Positions 11,887 through 22,046 of a stretch of DNA of 64,000 nt are shown here, piece after piece (positions within the stretch are counted from its first letter, which is position 1; each line of letters begins with the position of its first letter). The stretch is from Perca fluviatilis (taxonomy: Eukaryota; Chordata; Actinopteri; Perciformes; Percidae). Under the pieces are notes generated by a model. It ran no database searches, was not told where the DNA came from, and saw nothing but the letters and a program-made list of their open reading frames with translations. The stretch covers positions 186,001 through 250,000 of the forward strand of contig NC_053133.1 in NCBI RefSeq assembly GCF_010015445.1. The letters are read 5' to 3'. The translations under genes and the position numbers were made by a program.

Positions 11887-13630
11887 GTATTTTATCAAAA
11901 TACGTAACACAATTCACAAAACCACACACCCAAACTGCAAAATACCTCATATCCTGCAAAATAAAGCACTGCAACCAAAACTACATATAGCATTATCAAA
12001 ATCAAACTTTTGCTCCACATGGTGCACACTTCATTCATGTTACCAGATTTTTGTCTAACCAACTACAGACTGTTGGGCATAATGAAAAGCACTTGCATCT
12101 TTAGTGTGCTTTGTCATAATACTAAAATAGTTCAAATTGTAGAAAATTCTTCATATTGTTCACATGCACAGAAATATTTGCAGATACACACACATGCTGT
12201 TGAAACATTTATGTTTTTTATTTTTCACCAAACAAGTCAGTGCAACATATGCACAGCAGATATATTTACATTGGACTGAAGAAAAATATGCTCACAAAAA
12301 ACAGTAAACTGAAAAAGAGAATTACGTTAAAAATGTGCAGGAAAGAAAATATATAGAAAAAAAAGAGGTAAGAAAAATAATTAGGCAGCATCTTGCCGCG
12401 CAGCTGGGTCTGGCCACAACGCCTCGTCCACATCATAGGCAATATCTTCCCTTGCCAGACATCGAGGGAAGAAACGCCTTGAGTGCCTTATCCATCCCTG
12501 AATCACACCCACATCAATCTCATCACATGCCTCTTCCATGGCCTGCAAAAGAGGCATGCACACAAACGGCTGCTGGTCGTATACCTTCCACTGCCATGCC
12601 GAAAAGAACTCTTCTATGGGGTTCAGAAATGGTGAGTATGGTGGGTGGTCAGCAAACCAGTTTTGGACTGGGGCGGCACGATGAAAGCTCACGTTGTCCA
12701 ATACTACAACGTACCGGTTTCTTTGATGGTCTGCATCATTCATATGCTCTGGTGGTATGAGAAGGTTGTGGAGTCTGTCCAGAAATGTGAGAATATGGGC
12801 TGTGTTGTATGGTCCAAGGTTGGCATGTCGATGGAGGACACCATGTGTATTGGAGATAGCAGCGCACATTGTGATGTTCCCACCACGTTGGCCAGGAACA
12901 TCTATAATGGCTCTGTGGCCAATGACGTTTCTCCCCCTTCTTCTGGTCTTTGCTAGGTTGAACCCAGCCTCATCTATAAAGATGAACTCATGTGGGATTG
13001 CATGAGCATCCATTTCCAGTACTCCCTCAAAAACAAAGAAGAAAAAATAGTCAATATGGTGTTATCCAGTACACTGAGAAACAATGTTGTGTGTAGTGTA
13101 CTGCAGTCAATATTGTACTTACATCTACATATGCTCGTCTGAGCTCTTTGTTTCTTTGAGAGTTTCTCTCAAATGGCACCTTATAAAGTTGTTTCATTCG
13201 GATTTAGTTTCGCTTGAGAATGCGAGCCAATGTGGCCAGACTGACTCGTTGAATGTTGTTGAATATGGTGTTGTCTTGGATGATGTGGCTTTGAATTTCT
13301 CGTAATCTGATTTAATTATTTTCCAAAACCAAGTTTACACTAGCTAAGTTTCCATCCACTTGTCAATTGAATTATCTGAAGTTCGGTAAAAAAACTCATG
13401 CGAATAAAGCTGTTGAAAGTGTGTTTCCATCAAACAGCTCTAAAGCGAATAAAAACCTGTGCATAATGACGCCACATGCTGTTTTGCGATTAAATTGGTA
13501 TATCGAATTGATTTGAGACATTTTATGGTGTTTCCATTCATTTTTGCACTGAATCGCACAACATTCAAGCAACCTTTGTGAACAAAGTTTTGCTAGACAA
13601 AAGTAGTAGTTGTTAATATTAGAAGCCAAG

Positions 13631-14787
13631 CTAAGCTACGATGGGCCTTTGGCCAAGGATCTGATTCAGCTCATCAAAAAGGTGGAACTTGCCTTTTTTT
13701 ATTTTCCCTCCGGCACCGCTGCGAGACAACTCTCTTTTTTGAGCCGTGTATCGCTGTTTGAGCGCCTTCCATTTACTCCGCAGGATGTCCCACGGCTTGT
13801 CGTAAGGGACATTCTAAAACGCTTAACGTGAAAACGCTTAACGTGGTTTAATGTATCTAAACAACGATCAATCATCACCAGATGTATCATGGTCATATCT
13901 TGTCATGAACACTTAAGCCTGTCAAAAAAACTAAATCGAAATCCAACGATTATAGAAGTTATCTCATGTTAATGTTTTCTTCGTCATGTGTCAGATAACG
14001 TCCATAATATTTGGACATTGGGTTAGATTTGACCATTTTAAGTGGTTATGATGAACAATATAGGAGAGGATTTTTTTGGTGATGATTGATCGTTGTTTAG
14101 GTACATTAAACCACGTTAAGCTTTTCACATTAGGACTTATAAAGCCAATGAGAACCGTGGAGAGTCAACCCCCAGCCGCTCCGCTGCCCTGCTGTGAAGC
14201 AGAAACGCTTTATGTCAGATAACGTCCATAATAATAGGACTTTGGGTTCGAGTTTTTTGACAGTTTTCAGTAGTTATGAGGAGCAATATGAGAGAGAAAT
14301 TAGGTAATCATTTATCATTGTTTAGGTACATTAAACCAAAAAGCTTTTCCTCGCCATAGGGCGCAATGATGAAGAAAACAAATACCGTAGAGATAACTTC
14401 TATAATTGTTGGATTTCGTTTGTTTTTTGACAGGCTTAAGTGTTTATGACAAGATATGACCATGATAAATCTGGTGATGATTGATCGTTGTTTAGATACA
14501 TTAAACCACGTTAAGCTTTTTCACGTTAAGCGTTTTAGAATGTCCCTGTCGTAACCTTTGTTGGTCATTTCCTTCGCGAGCTCCTGATAAATGATGGCGT
14601 TTCTTAGATTTTTGCTATCTAAAATAGCCGTTATATTTTTCTGGTAAATTAAATTAAAAAAGTATCTTGTCTCCTCGTTTGTCCGCTTGTATCTGTTTTT
14701 GTTTACAGCTGTCATGTGTGCAAACAGAGCGGAAATACTGGGCGAAAATGAACTGAAACTTCTTCTTCGTTTTATTGCGGGTTGCAA
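13631..14787 (-). pseudogene. Myb/SANT-like DNA-binding protein gene split by a MITE
   Basis: The minus-strand frame starts MQPAIKRRRSF at 14787 and reads ETRYFFNLIYQKN, AIIYQELAKEMTNKGYD up to the MITE at 14547. It resumes at 13797 as KPWDILRSKWKALKQRY, then KKGKFHLFDELNQILG and a stop at 13631-13633. The Trp and Lys/Arg pattern and the length (about 145 residues) fit the Myb/SANT-like or MADF-type proteins that accompany transposases of the Harbinger kind. Apart from the insertion the frame is intact, so the MITE appears to be what killed it. No transposase partner was found within the element. Confidence 0.8.
13806..14546. mobile_element. 741-bp MITE with repeated arms and 8-bp target duplication
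   Basis: The ends are GGGACATTCTAAAACGCTTA and its inverse, flanked by TGTCGTAA at 13798-13805 and 14547-14554. The arms are about 170 bases. The block AGATAACG...GATTGATCGTTGTTTAGGTACATTAAACC appears once inverted (13840-13975) and three times directly (about 13992-14135, 14214-14350, 14390-14546). It has no coding capacity. An 8-bp duplication would suit hAT, but the GGGACATT end is unusual for that group. Confidence 0.85.
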
Positions 14788-15118
14788 CCATAAAATTACC
14801 TAAAACTTAATCGCAATTCATTATTCATTCGGCAAATAACGTTTCCATCAGCGTTTATCGCATAAGCCGTATATCGATCAAGAGAAAATCCGATGAGACC
14901 GAACGTATTTTCTTTGAGTCGATATTCATGAAATTCAGTCGGATTTTACTGTTTCCATAAGGCATTTTTCATTCGATATCACTTAATTCGGATAAAAACG
15001 GGTCGATGGAAACATAGCTAATGGCATCTTCTTGTACCCCGGTGAACATTTGGCCCCTTCCTCCACCATGGTTGCGTCTCTCAGTCCTTTAGAAAGAAGA
15101 GAGAGAGAGAGAGATACA

Positions 15119-15158
15119 CAATTTACTCTACTGTTGGTGCCAACAGTAGAGTAAATTG
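15119..15158. other. perfect 19-bp stem, 2-nt loop palindrome in a transposase intron
   Basis: The arms 15119-15137 and 15140-15158 are exact reverse complements around TG. It lies within the first intron of the IS630-like transposase, beside a GA microsatellite (15096-15112). It may be a cruciform-prone site or a fill-in scar. Confidence 0.75.
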
Positions 15159-15379
15159 TACAGGAAACTTGAACAGTTAGTGTATGACAGCCATTCATGA
15201 GGTAAACAGGTGTCACTCAACTGATCACTATGAAATGGGGTGTACTACATAGTGTGAAAGAAATTTTGGTTACATACCTGTGCTCCAGTCTAAATGTCCG
15301 GATGACAGAGGCGACAGTAAATCGGCTCAAGTTGGGCTGCACTCTCTGTCCAGCCTCTCGCATTGTCAGCCCATGGTTA

Positions 15380-15863
15380 CAGTTTTTTCCAATTGCTAAA
15401 ACACAATTTTGCAAACTAGTGTGGTTTTATCAAAATACTTAATACAATTCACAAAACCACACACCCAAACTGCAAAATACCTCATATATCCTGCAAAATG
15501 AAGCACTGCAACCAAAACTACATATAGCATTATCAAAATCAAACTTTTGCACCACATGGCACACACTTCATTCATATTACCAGATTTTTGTCTAACCAAC
15601 TACACACTGTTGGGCATAATGAAAAGCACTCTCATCTTTAGTATGCTTTGCCATAATAGTTCAAATTGTAGAAGATTCGTCAGATTGTTCACATGCACAG
15701 ACCTTATTATGGTTATTGCACAGACATTATCATGGTCATTGCATTTCTGTGCGTGATTTTCATTTTTATTCTTATGTATGTGTGATATATGTGTGTATAT
15801 GTGTTTGTTGTGTTAAGGTTGTCTAAGCTACTGGATCTTAAAATTCCTTCGGGATGAATAAAG

Positions 15864-15929
<66 letters not shown>

Positions 15930-16438
15930 AATATTTGCAGATACACGTGCTGTTGAGCCATTTATGTTTTTACTTTTAACCAAACAAGTCAGTGCAACAT
16001 ATGCACAGCAGATATATTTACATAGGACTGAACAGAAATATGCTCACAACAAACAGTAAACTGAAAAAGAAAATTGCAGAAAAAATATGAATGTGGTCTT
16101 TTTATAGTGCTTACTTTATGATTGAAGTGGTAACAATTAAGCATTGAGGTGTTTGGCCAGGTGGCGCATATGTTGGCCAATTAGCTCATGTAGTGTCATT
16201 TTGAATGGCAGTGTTTTGAAATGGCAAACATGTGACTTGCTGTCAGATTGTTGTGTCTTATGCAGAGAACCATGTTCAGTGCATTTAAAAAGGACCATTT
16301 CGAATTGCAAAATGTGTGTAAAGCAGAAAATGTGTTTAGACTTTTGGAGACTTGAGAAGAGGTTTTGCTCTCTGTGTGTCAGTTTAAATAATTGTGCTAT
16401 GCATGTCATTTTAGTGTGTTAGCAATTGGAAAAAACTG
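15380..16438. mobile_element. non-autonomous IS630-like element, copy B
   Basis: The left end CAGTTTTTTCCAATTGCTAA and the right end TTAGCAATTGGAAAAAACTG are inverse; TA borders each side (15378-15379 and 16439-16440). The left half matches 11887-12350 of copy A and the right half matches 17165-17516, with the transposase gene missing between them. It sits in exon 1 of copy A between the VDHVI and NHGL codons. A LINE 3' tail with an ATCT repeat is inserted at about 15690-15928. Confidence 0.9.
15690..15928 (+). mobile_element. 5'-truncated LINE 3' tail with (ATCT)n
   Basis: The bases TATGTGTTTGTTGTG and GGTTGTCTAAGCTACTGGAT, then GAATAAAGTATCTATC, match the 3' end of the LINE at 50690-52286. 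An ATCT run from about 15868 to 15928 forms the tail, as in LINEs of the CR1/L2/Rex1 group, which end in short tandem repeats. It interrupts the left half of copy B. Confidence 0.8.
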
Positions 16439-17516
16439 TAATGACATGATCAACTAAGGTTGCTATGATTTCATTTGAAAGTTGTTGTCTTCTTTGGCCA
16501 TGAACTCCTCTACCAGCTCTACCCCTACCTCTCACTCTTCCTCCCCCTCTTATTTTTACCCTCCCTCGTCCTCTTCCTCTCTCTGCAATGTCTTCCATTG
16601 TTGTTGTAAAAAACCAAAAGGTGCTCACATGTGGTCTTTTTTATAGTGCTTACTTCCTGATTGAAGTGGTAACAATTGAGCATTGAGGTGTTTGGCCAGG
16701 TGGCGCATATGTTGGCCAATTAGCTCATGTAGTGTCATTTTGAATGGCAGTGTTTTGAAATGGCAAACATGTGACTTGCTGTCAGATTGTTGTGTCTTAT
16801 GCAGAGAACCATGTTCAGTGCATTTAAAAAGGACCATTTCGAATTGCAAAATGTGTGTAAAGCAGAAAATGTGTTTAGACTTTTGGAGACTTGAGAAGAG
16901 GTTTTGCTCTCTGTGTGTCAGTTTAAATAATTGTGCTATGCATGTCATTTTAGTGTGTTAGCAATTGGAAAAAACTGTAATGACATGATCAACTAAGGTT
17001 GCTATGATTTCATTTGAAAGTTGTTGTCTTCTTTGGCCATGAACTCCTCTACCAGCTCTACCCCTACCTCTCACTCTTCCTCCCCCTCTTATTTTTACCC
17101 TCCCTCGTCCTCTTCCTCTCTCTGCAATGTCTTCCATTGTTGTTGTAAAAAACCAAAAGGTGCTCACATGTGGTCTTTTTTATAGTGCTTACTTCCTGAT
17201 TGAAGTGGTAACAATTGAGCATTGAGGTGTTTGGCCAGGTGGCACATATGTTGGCCAATTAGCTCATGTAGTGTCATTTTGAATGGCAGTGTTTTGAAAT
17301 GGCAAATATGTGACTTTATGTCAGATTGTTGTGTCTTATGCAGAGAACCGTGTTCAGTGCATTTAAAAAGTGACATTTTGAATTGCAAAATGTGTGTAAA
17401 GCAGAAAATGTGTTTAGACTTTTGGAGACTTGAGAAGAGGTTTTGCTCTCTGTGTTTCAGTTTAAATAATTGTGCTATGCATGTCATTTTAGTGTGTTAG
17501 CAATTGGAAAAAACTG
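16439..17516. repeat. 539-bp tandem duplication
   Basis: The units 16439-16977 and 16978-17516 each consist of TA, exon 1 of the IS630-like transposase and an element right end. The exon parts look identical. In the right-end parts, the middle copy matches the distal copy up to 16678 (ACTTCCTG, ATTGAGC) and matches copy B from 16705 on (GGCGCAT, GACTTGCTGTC, CATTTCG). The exchange that made the duplication therefore lies in about 16678-16705. Confidence 0.9.
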
Positions 17517-17518
17517 TA

Positions 17519-18535
17519 AACGCATCACTGCAGCTTACCCCACTCTCCTGACTACACTGCACGAGCTGAAGGATGAGTGTCAGGGGCGAAAGCAGAGCAA
17601 AGATCGGGGGACTATACAAACAGGCTTTAAAAGGGAGAACATATTTCGGTCTTTTATGCTGCCATGCCCTGTTCAAGCCCTGTGAAGCAGTTGCCACAAG
17701 CCTACAGAGTGCCACAGTAAGTGCGCAAGGTGCACTGGAATGCAAAGGTGTGCTGAGTGAACAAATAGACACACTCCGGGATGATGCAGTTGTGGACGAG
17801 CTGATCCGCAAGGTTGAAACCTATGCATCACAAACCTCCCTGAAAATGCCAGACACCACCACCCCTAGAGTGAGCAAAACCCCAGCTCGCCTTCGCCAAA
17901 CTAGAGAGCCAGAGGCAGTGGCGCATGGCGCACAAACAGTAGAATGGCGACGTAGCTTTTGCGAGGCTATTGATGTGATATCGGCGGAGCTGGACAGAAG
18001 ATTTAATCAGGCCAGTGTGAAGCTTGCCGCAAAGCCAGAAAGGGCTTTTATCAAAGCAGCAGATGGAAGGAGCGTCAATCTGGAGGCCCTTCAGCTCCCG
18101 GAGGAGCTTGACACAGACCGCCTTGAACTCCAGCTCAAAATGCTTAGGCCAAGCATCGCCAAGCAGCTTGCTGATGTCACAAAAGACAGAGGGTCTAAGT
18201 GTGTCACAGTCCAAGATGTAGCATCATTTTTGACAAAGCTCCAGCCACAAACGAGCCATGTTTTCAGAGACAGAAAAACTGATTGAGTTATGTCTGTGCC
18301 TACCCATCTCCGTGGCCTCATCCGAGCGCACTTTCTCCGCCTTGCGTCTTTTGAAGACATGGGTACGTAGCACCATGACCCAGAAAAAGACTCACACACC
18401 TTTCGCTGATGCATGCCCACACAGACATTCTGAACTCCCTGGACATTCGTCCCCTCATGAGAGACTTTATCTCCACGACCCCAGAGCGCACCTCAACATT
18501 TGGACACTTGTAACCAGGGCACCCTGCCTGTAGCT
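17519..18535 (+). pseudogene. hAT transposase (ZMYM1-like), 3' part
   Basis: It continues the reading lost at 11886: RITAAYPTLLTTLHELKDE, a shift at about 17650, then the long frame 17657-18286 (CHALFKPCEAVATSLQSATV, ELDRRFNQ). A further shift leads to LIELCLCLPISVASSERTF and SALRLLKTWVRSTM at about 18272-18370, the hAT C-terminal dimerisation region with its Glu. The end is near 18530 (TSTFGHL, stop). Together with 10630-11886 this accounts for a nearly full-length but decayed transposase. Confidence 0.85.
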
Positions 18536-19128
18536 CAAAGTAAGAGCATGGTGCCGCCGCGCTTGTAGCATTTATTTTTTAGACAACAAGTGGGATCAGC
18601 TTTGACTAGCCAAGCAATTGTAAGTAGTACACTATAGTATTTTTGCAAGGTGGTGGGGATAGAGATGGAGAGTGTTATTTTGATTGTGTGTTCTTTGCGT
18701 AATGGATGTGGAGAACTCTTAAATAACGTGCTTAAATAGTCAGAGATTATTTCCTTGTGGTTTGTGTAAAAAGGTTGGAGATGGAGACAGAAAGTGTTAT
18801 TTTGTGCGTGTGTTCTTTGCGTAATGGATGTGGAGAACTGTTCAATAACGTGCTTAAATAGTCAGAGATTATTTCCTTGTGTTGTGTGTAAAAGGATTTT
18901 GGAGCTAATAGAGTTGCGTGTGACATAAACGTGCAGTGACTCAGGTTCAAGCCAGCTGACCAAATCGATTGCATTGTTATAGCGTTATTGTGAAGTTTAA
19001 TTAATATTATATGTTGTTATAATATTATATGTTGTATGTAAATATATTGTATGTATATCTGGGTTGTAACGAAAGTAATTCCCCCCTGGGATTATTAAAG
19101 TATTTCTGATACTGATTCTGCTTCTGAT
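18536..19128. repeat. 3' flank of the hAT gene with a tandem duplication of about 120 bp
   Basis: Two copies of a block containing GTGTTCTTTGCGTAATGGAT and AGTCAGAGATTATTTCCTTG lie at about 18647-18768 and 18769-18893. From about 19060 the sequence CCCCTGGGATTATTAAAGTA plus TTCTGATACTGATTCTG resembles a LINE 3' tail. No gene is seen. Confidence 0.6.
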
Positions 19129-19130
19129 TA

Positions 19131-20068
19131 CAGTTTTTTTCAATTGTTTACACGCAATTTTGAAAACCGGGTTCTTTCTTTCAAAATATAATCACAATTA
19201 TCCTAACACCACACTCAATTTGCATAATTCATAGACTGTTTGCAAAATGACACACTTCAGTCAAAACATACACACTTCGGTCAAAACATATACACATATT
19301 TGTGAAAATGCTATTAGTTTTCATTTATTCAATTTTAGGAAATAGCATGTGCTAGATTTTTGGCCAGAAATTGTTATGTAAGGGATAATTTAGATGACAA
19401 AAAAAATAGTGACAAACCCACAACATTCTTCATGATTAGTTTGAGATATAGGGAGAATGTACACAAATAGGCCTACTATAAACTTACCAAGCACTGCACA
19501 ACACTGATGCTGCAGACTGAATATTTCAAGTATTTATTTCAATACTTACAGTATTTCTTACCATAATCAGTTACAGTAATCAACCAACAATGAAATCAAT
19601 GAAACAAATAAAATCTGTAGACAAATAAAAATTACTGCATGAAGTACATACACTTTGACTCTGAAGAAAAACTACTGTAAAAGCAACAAGAATACTGTAA
19701 CTATTCATCATCTCTCCGTCTGGCTGGATCAGGCCATATAGCACACCTGAGTGCTGCGTTTTCAAATTAGCACATGTGTGCTTCCACACCTGGTGGATGT
19801 GTTTATCCAATTTGTTCATTGGTGTGGTCATTGGCAATCCGGGGCTTTGTAATGACAAGGAAGTAACCTCACAATCCTTATCTGTGTCTAAGGTGTGAAA
19901 ATGTGTGTAGAGTTTTGCAAATCACTGTGTGTAATGTTTTGCCAAAAGGGTGAAGCACACATTGTGTGTAATGTTGTGCAAATCTGTGGAGGTGTTTTGC
20001 TCATTGGAGTAGAATTTTGCAAATTGTGTGGACATTTTTATTTTAGTGTGTAAACCATCGTAAAAAAC
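19131..20068 (-). mobile_element. second IS630-like family, deleted copy
   Basis: The left end CAGTTTTTTTCAATTGTTTA and the right end (reading inward GTTTTTTACGATGGTTTA) are inverse and bordered by TA (19129-19130, 20069-20070). The terminus resembles copies A and B but the interior differs. Only the last codons of the transposase remain. Confidence 0.7.
19701..19757 (-). pseudogene. C-terminal scrap of an IS630-like transposase
   Basis: The minus strand reads AALRCAIWPDPARRRDDE and a stop. The sequence WPDPA followed by a charged tail is also how copy A ends (LWPDPAARQDAA). Only this tip is intact; it supports assignment of 19131-20068 to the same superfamily. Confidence 0.65.
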
Positions 20069-20719
20069 TAATAGCGCATACATTCATCTGAGAACTGATG
20101 ATGTCTGTGTGTTTCAGACCCTGGCTGTGTGCACTGAAGTGTATATGACAATAAAATAGTGAATCTCAATGTATTTATTTTAAAATGTATTTTAAATAGG
20201 CCTATAGGCTCATAGGTTTTTTTGTCCAAAAAAAAAAGACATTATTCACAGCACGCCCCATTCACTCACACACGGCTCCCTGCAACATGGAGAGAAACAG
20301 CGCCGCCGTTCCAAACTGCTGACATTTTTCTACAGTTTTAATTGTTATTACCACAGCTGTATATTGTTAAGTATGAGAGGGAAACCTGTATTGGTACCAG
20401 TGTTTCTGCTGGTAACTCTCTTTTATTGCGGCTGCCACGGCGAAAAACACAATAACACAGTAATAGCGTGTAAGACGGCGCCTGGTGGACCTGGGCGAGA
20501 GATGTGACCCATGGCCACATTATCATAGTTCATAAAAATGCAACGCAGTGATGATACAGACATTTCATAGCCTACAAAAGACGTGTGTAACGCCGCTGAT
20601 CCGCCAAAGCGCATTCGACCCGTGCTGGACCCATTCATAATGAGTCAGCCGTCACTCTGTGAGTAGAATATGCTTCAGTCCATTGCATTCCCCCTCTCTC
20701 CCTCTGTCTCTCTCTCTGT

Positions 20720-20868
20720 CTGTTTTTTTTTTTTTTTTTAAAGATTTCAGCCTTTATTTTGATAGGAAAGCTAAAGACATAAAAGGGGAGAGAGAGAGAG
20801 AGGGGAATGACATGCAGGAAAGGGTCGGAGTCGAACCTCTATTAAACCAACTGAGCAATCCGGCCATC
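20720..20868 (-). mobile_element. tRNA-derived SINE
   Basis: On the minus strand it starts GGCCGGATTGCTCAGTTGG (A box) and has GGTTCGACTCC (B box) about 30 bases on. Then comes CCTGCATGTCATTCCCCTCT and a CT-rich body ending in a T-rich tract on the plus strand. The order matches fish tRNA-derived SINEs. No acceptor stem is present, so it is not a tRNA gene. Confidence 0.75.
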
Positions 20869-20923
20869 CTCTTTCTTTTTTAATCAGTCTGTTATTGTTG
20901 TTGAAAACAAGTGAAGGAGCTTT

Positions 20924-21033
<110 letters not shown>

Positions 21034-22046
21034 TAGGCTAATTATTTCAGATAATTTTCATTTCCATTGTTGCAGCTGTATATTTTTTGAAACTGGTAAA
21101 GGAAATCCTGTCTTTAATCACAATCTGTTTTAATAAAAGAGATTGTGAAAAGTGGCTTTGACTTAAAACTGAACATTTAGCCCACTTTGTAAAAAATACA
21201 GAGATGTATATCGTGTATCGCCATACAGCGTTAACGGTGATGCCAGAAAACATTTGGGCGCACCGAAATTTTGTGCTGGTGCACCTAAATAAAAAAAGTT
21301 AGGTGCACAAGTGCAACCAAGGCAAACATTTTGTCTGGAGCCCTGAAATGAGTCTGCAGGTATTTCTGCTGATTTTTAAAAAGCACTTAAAATAATATTA
21401 TACTTAATAAATAATATTTGTATATAGGGCTGCAGCTATCGATTATTTTAGTAATCGAGTATTCTACCGATTATTCCATTGATTAATTGAGTAATCGGAT
21501 AAGAAATACTTAGTAAGAAATACTTAGTAAACAGCAATAGTAAATATTTATTATTGCTGTTTTTTTGTATATATACAAAAGACAGGTTTCCTTTTTTAGA
21601 AAAAGCAAAACATTTTATTGCCAAATTCCAAGACCCTTAAAAAAAAGTAAATTTTTGGTGGCCCAAATGTTAATATTTTTCACCCCCTTCCCCTTCTTGC
21701 CTCTGGTTCTTTGCACTGGATATGCAAAAGAGCTGTTCACTAACCAAAGGGTAAATGTGACGGTACAAAAATTACAGCAGGGGTATTCAACTATACTGTT
21801 CTGGGGGACACATTTTCAGAAGCCTAATACACATTGAGGAGAAACAAAGAATGCAGACATCACCGGCATTATGACGTCATTCACGTGCATATTAAGTGGC
21901 CATGCTGGGGGGAGGAGCCGGGTTGTCTCCGGCAGCAGCTAAATTTCCAAAGATTAGTAGCAAGCTAGTAAACAGACTACAAACCGACAGCTTTCATTTT
22001 AGCTTGTTGGTAAAACATCACTATTAGCAGAGTAGGATGCTGTAGG

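Larger units (their letters stand above)
13343..15018 (-). mobile_element. TA-flanked DNA transposon with a Myb/SANT-like gene
   Basis: Inverted termini GCTAwGTTTCCATC at both ends, each bordered by TA (13341-13342 and 15019-15020). Removing the element and one TA restores the transposase reading frame of the host IS630-like copy (GCC ATT AGT GTA AAC), which fixes the boundaries. GTTTCCAT repeats occur several times near both ends. It encodes a Myb/SANT-like DNA-binding protein on the minus strand, a companion gene usual in PIF/Harbinger; a 2-bp TA duplication is instead typical of ISL2EU or Tc1/mariner, so the superfamily is open. It contains the 741-bp MITE 13806-14546. Confidence 0.8.
12384..17137 (-). 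pseudogene. IS630-like transposase with introns, interrupted twice
   Basis: The gene reads right to left. Exon 1 starts MEDIAERGRGRG at 17137 (an identical second copy lies at 16598), is Arg/Gly-rich and ends VDHVI. After the inserted copy B it resumes in frame with NHGLTMREAGQRVQPNLSR at 15377, a helix-turn-helix. An intron at 15088-15277 (GTATGT...AG) leads to RRNHGGGRGQMFTGVQ. The exon is broken by the 13343-15018 insertion, then IRLREIQ and VSLATLARILKRN follow. A second intron lies at about 13026-13122 (GTAAGT...AG). The catalytic domain is 12384-13013: FIDEAGFNL (first Asp), VVVLDNVSFH (second Asp), PPYSPFLNPIEEFFS (Glu), ending DPAARQDAA. In-frame TAA codons after ENN and KRN show decay. 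Only 27 residues lie between the second Asp and the Glu, instead of 34-35. Confidence 0.9.
11887..17516 (-). mobile_element. IS630-like (Tc1/mariner superfamily) transposon, copy A, left tip lost
   Basis: The right end is CAATTGGAAAAAACTG followed by TA at 17517-17518. The left end lacks the matching CAGTTTTTTCCAATTG and begins inside the element (TTTTATCAAAATAC); compared with copy B the first 45 or so bases are missing. It is inserted between the TRWC and RITAAYP codons of the hAT transposase, which continues in frame outside. It encodes a DDE_3-type transposase on the minus strand and has itself received a TA-flanked element (13343-15018) and a deleted relative (15380-16438), and has a 539-bp duplication. 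Confidence 0.85.

Noticed and set aside
16144..16961. Identical 92-codon frames repeated at 16144 and 16683 (and diverged at 17222)
   Set aside because: They lie in the non-coding right ends of IS630-like elements; identity is due to the duplication.
16419..17167. Arg/Gly-rich open frames (16419-16628, 16958-17167) as RNA-binding protein genes
   Set aside because: They are the two copies of exon 1 of the IS630-like transposase; the reading continues in frame at 15377.
17828..18420. Minus-strand frames of 109-128 codons
   Set aside because: Shadows of the hAT transposase on the plus strand, which shows family motifs.
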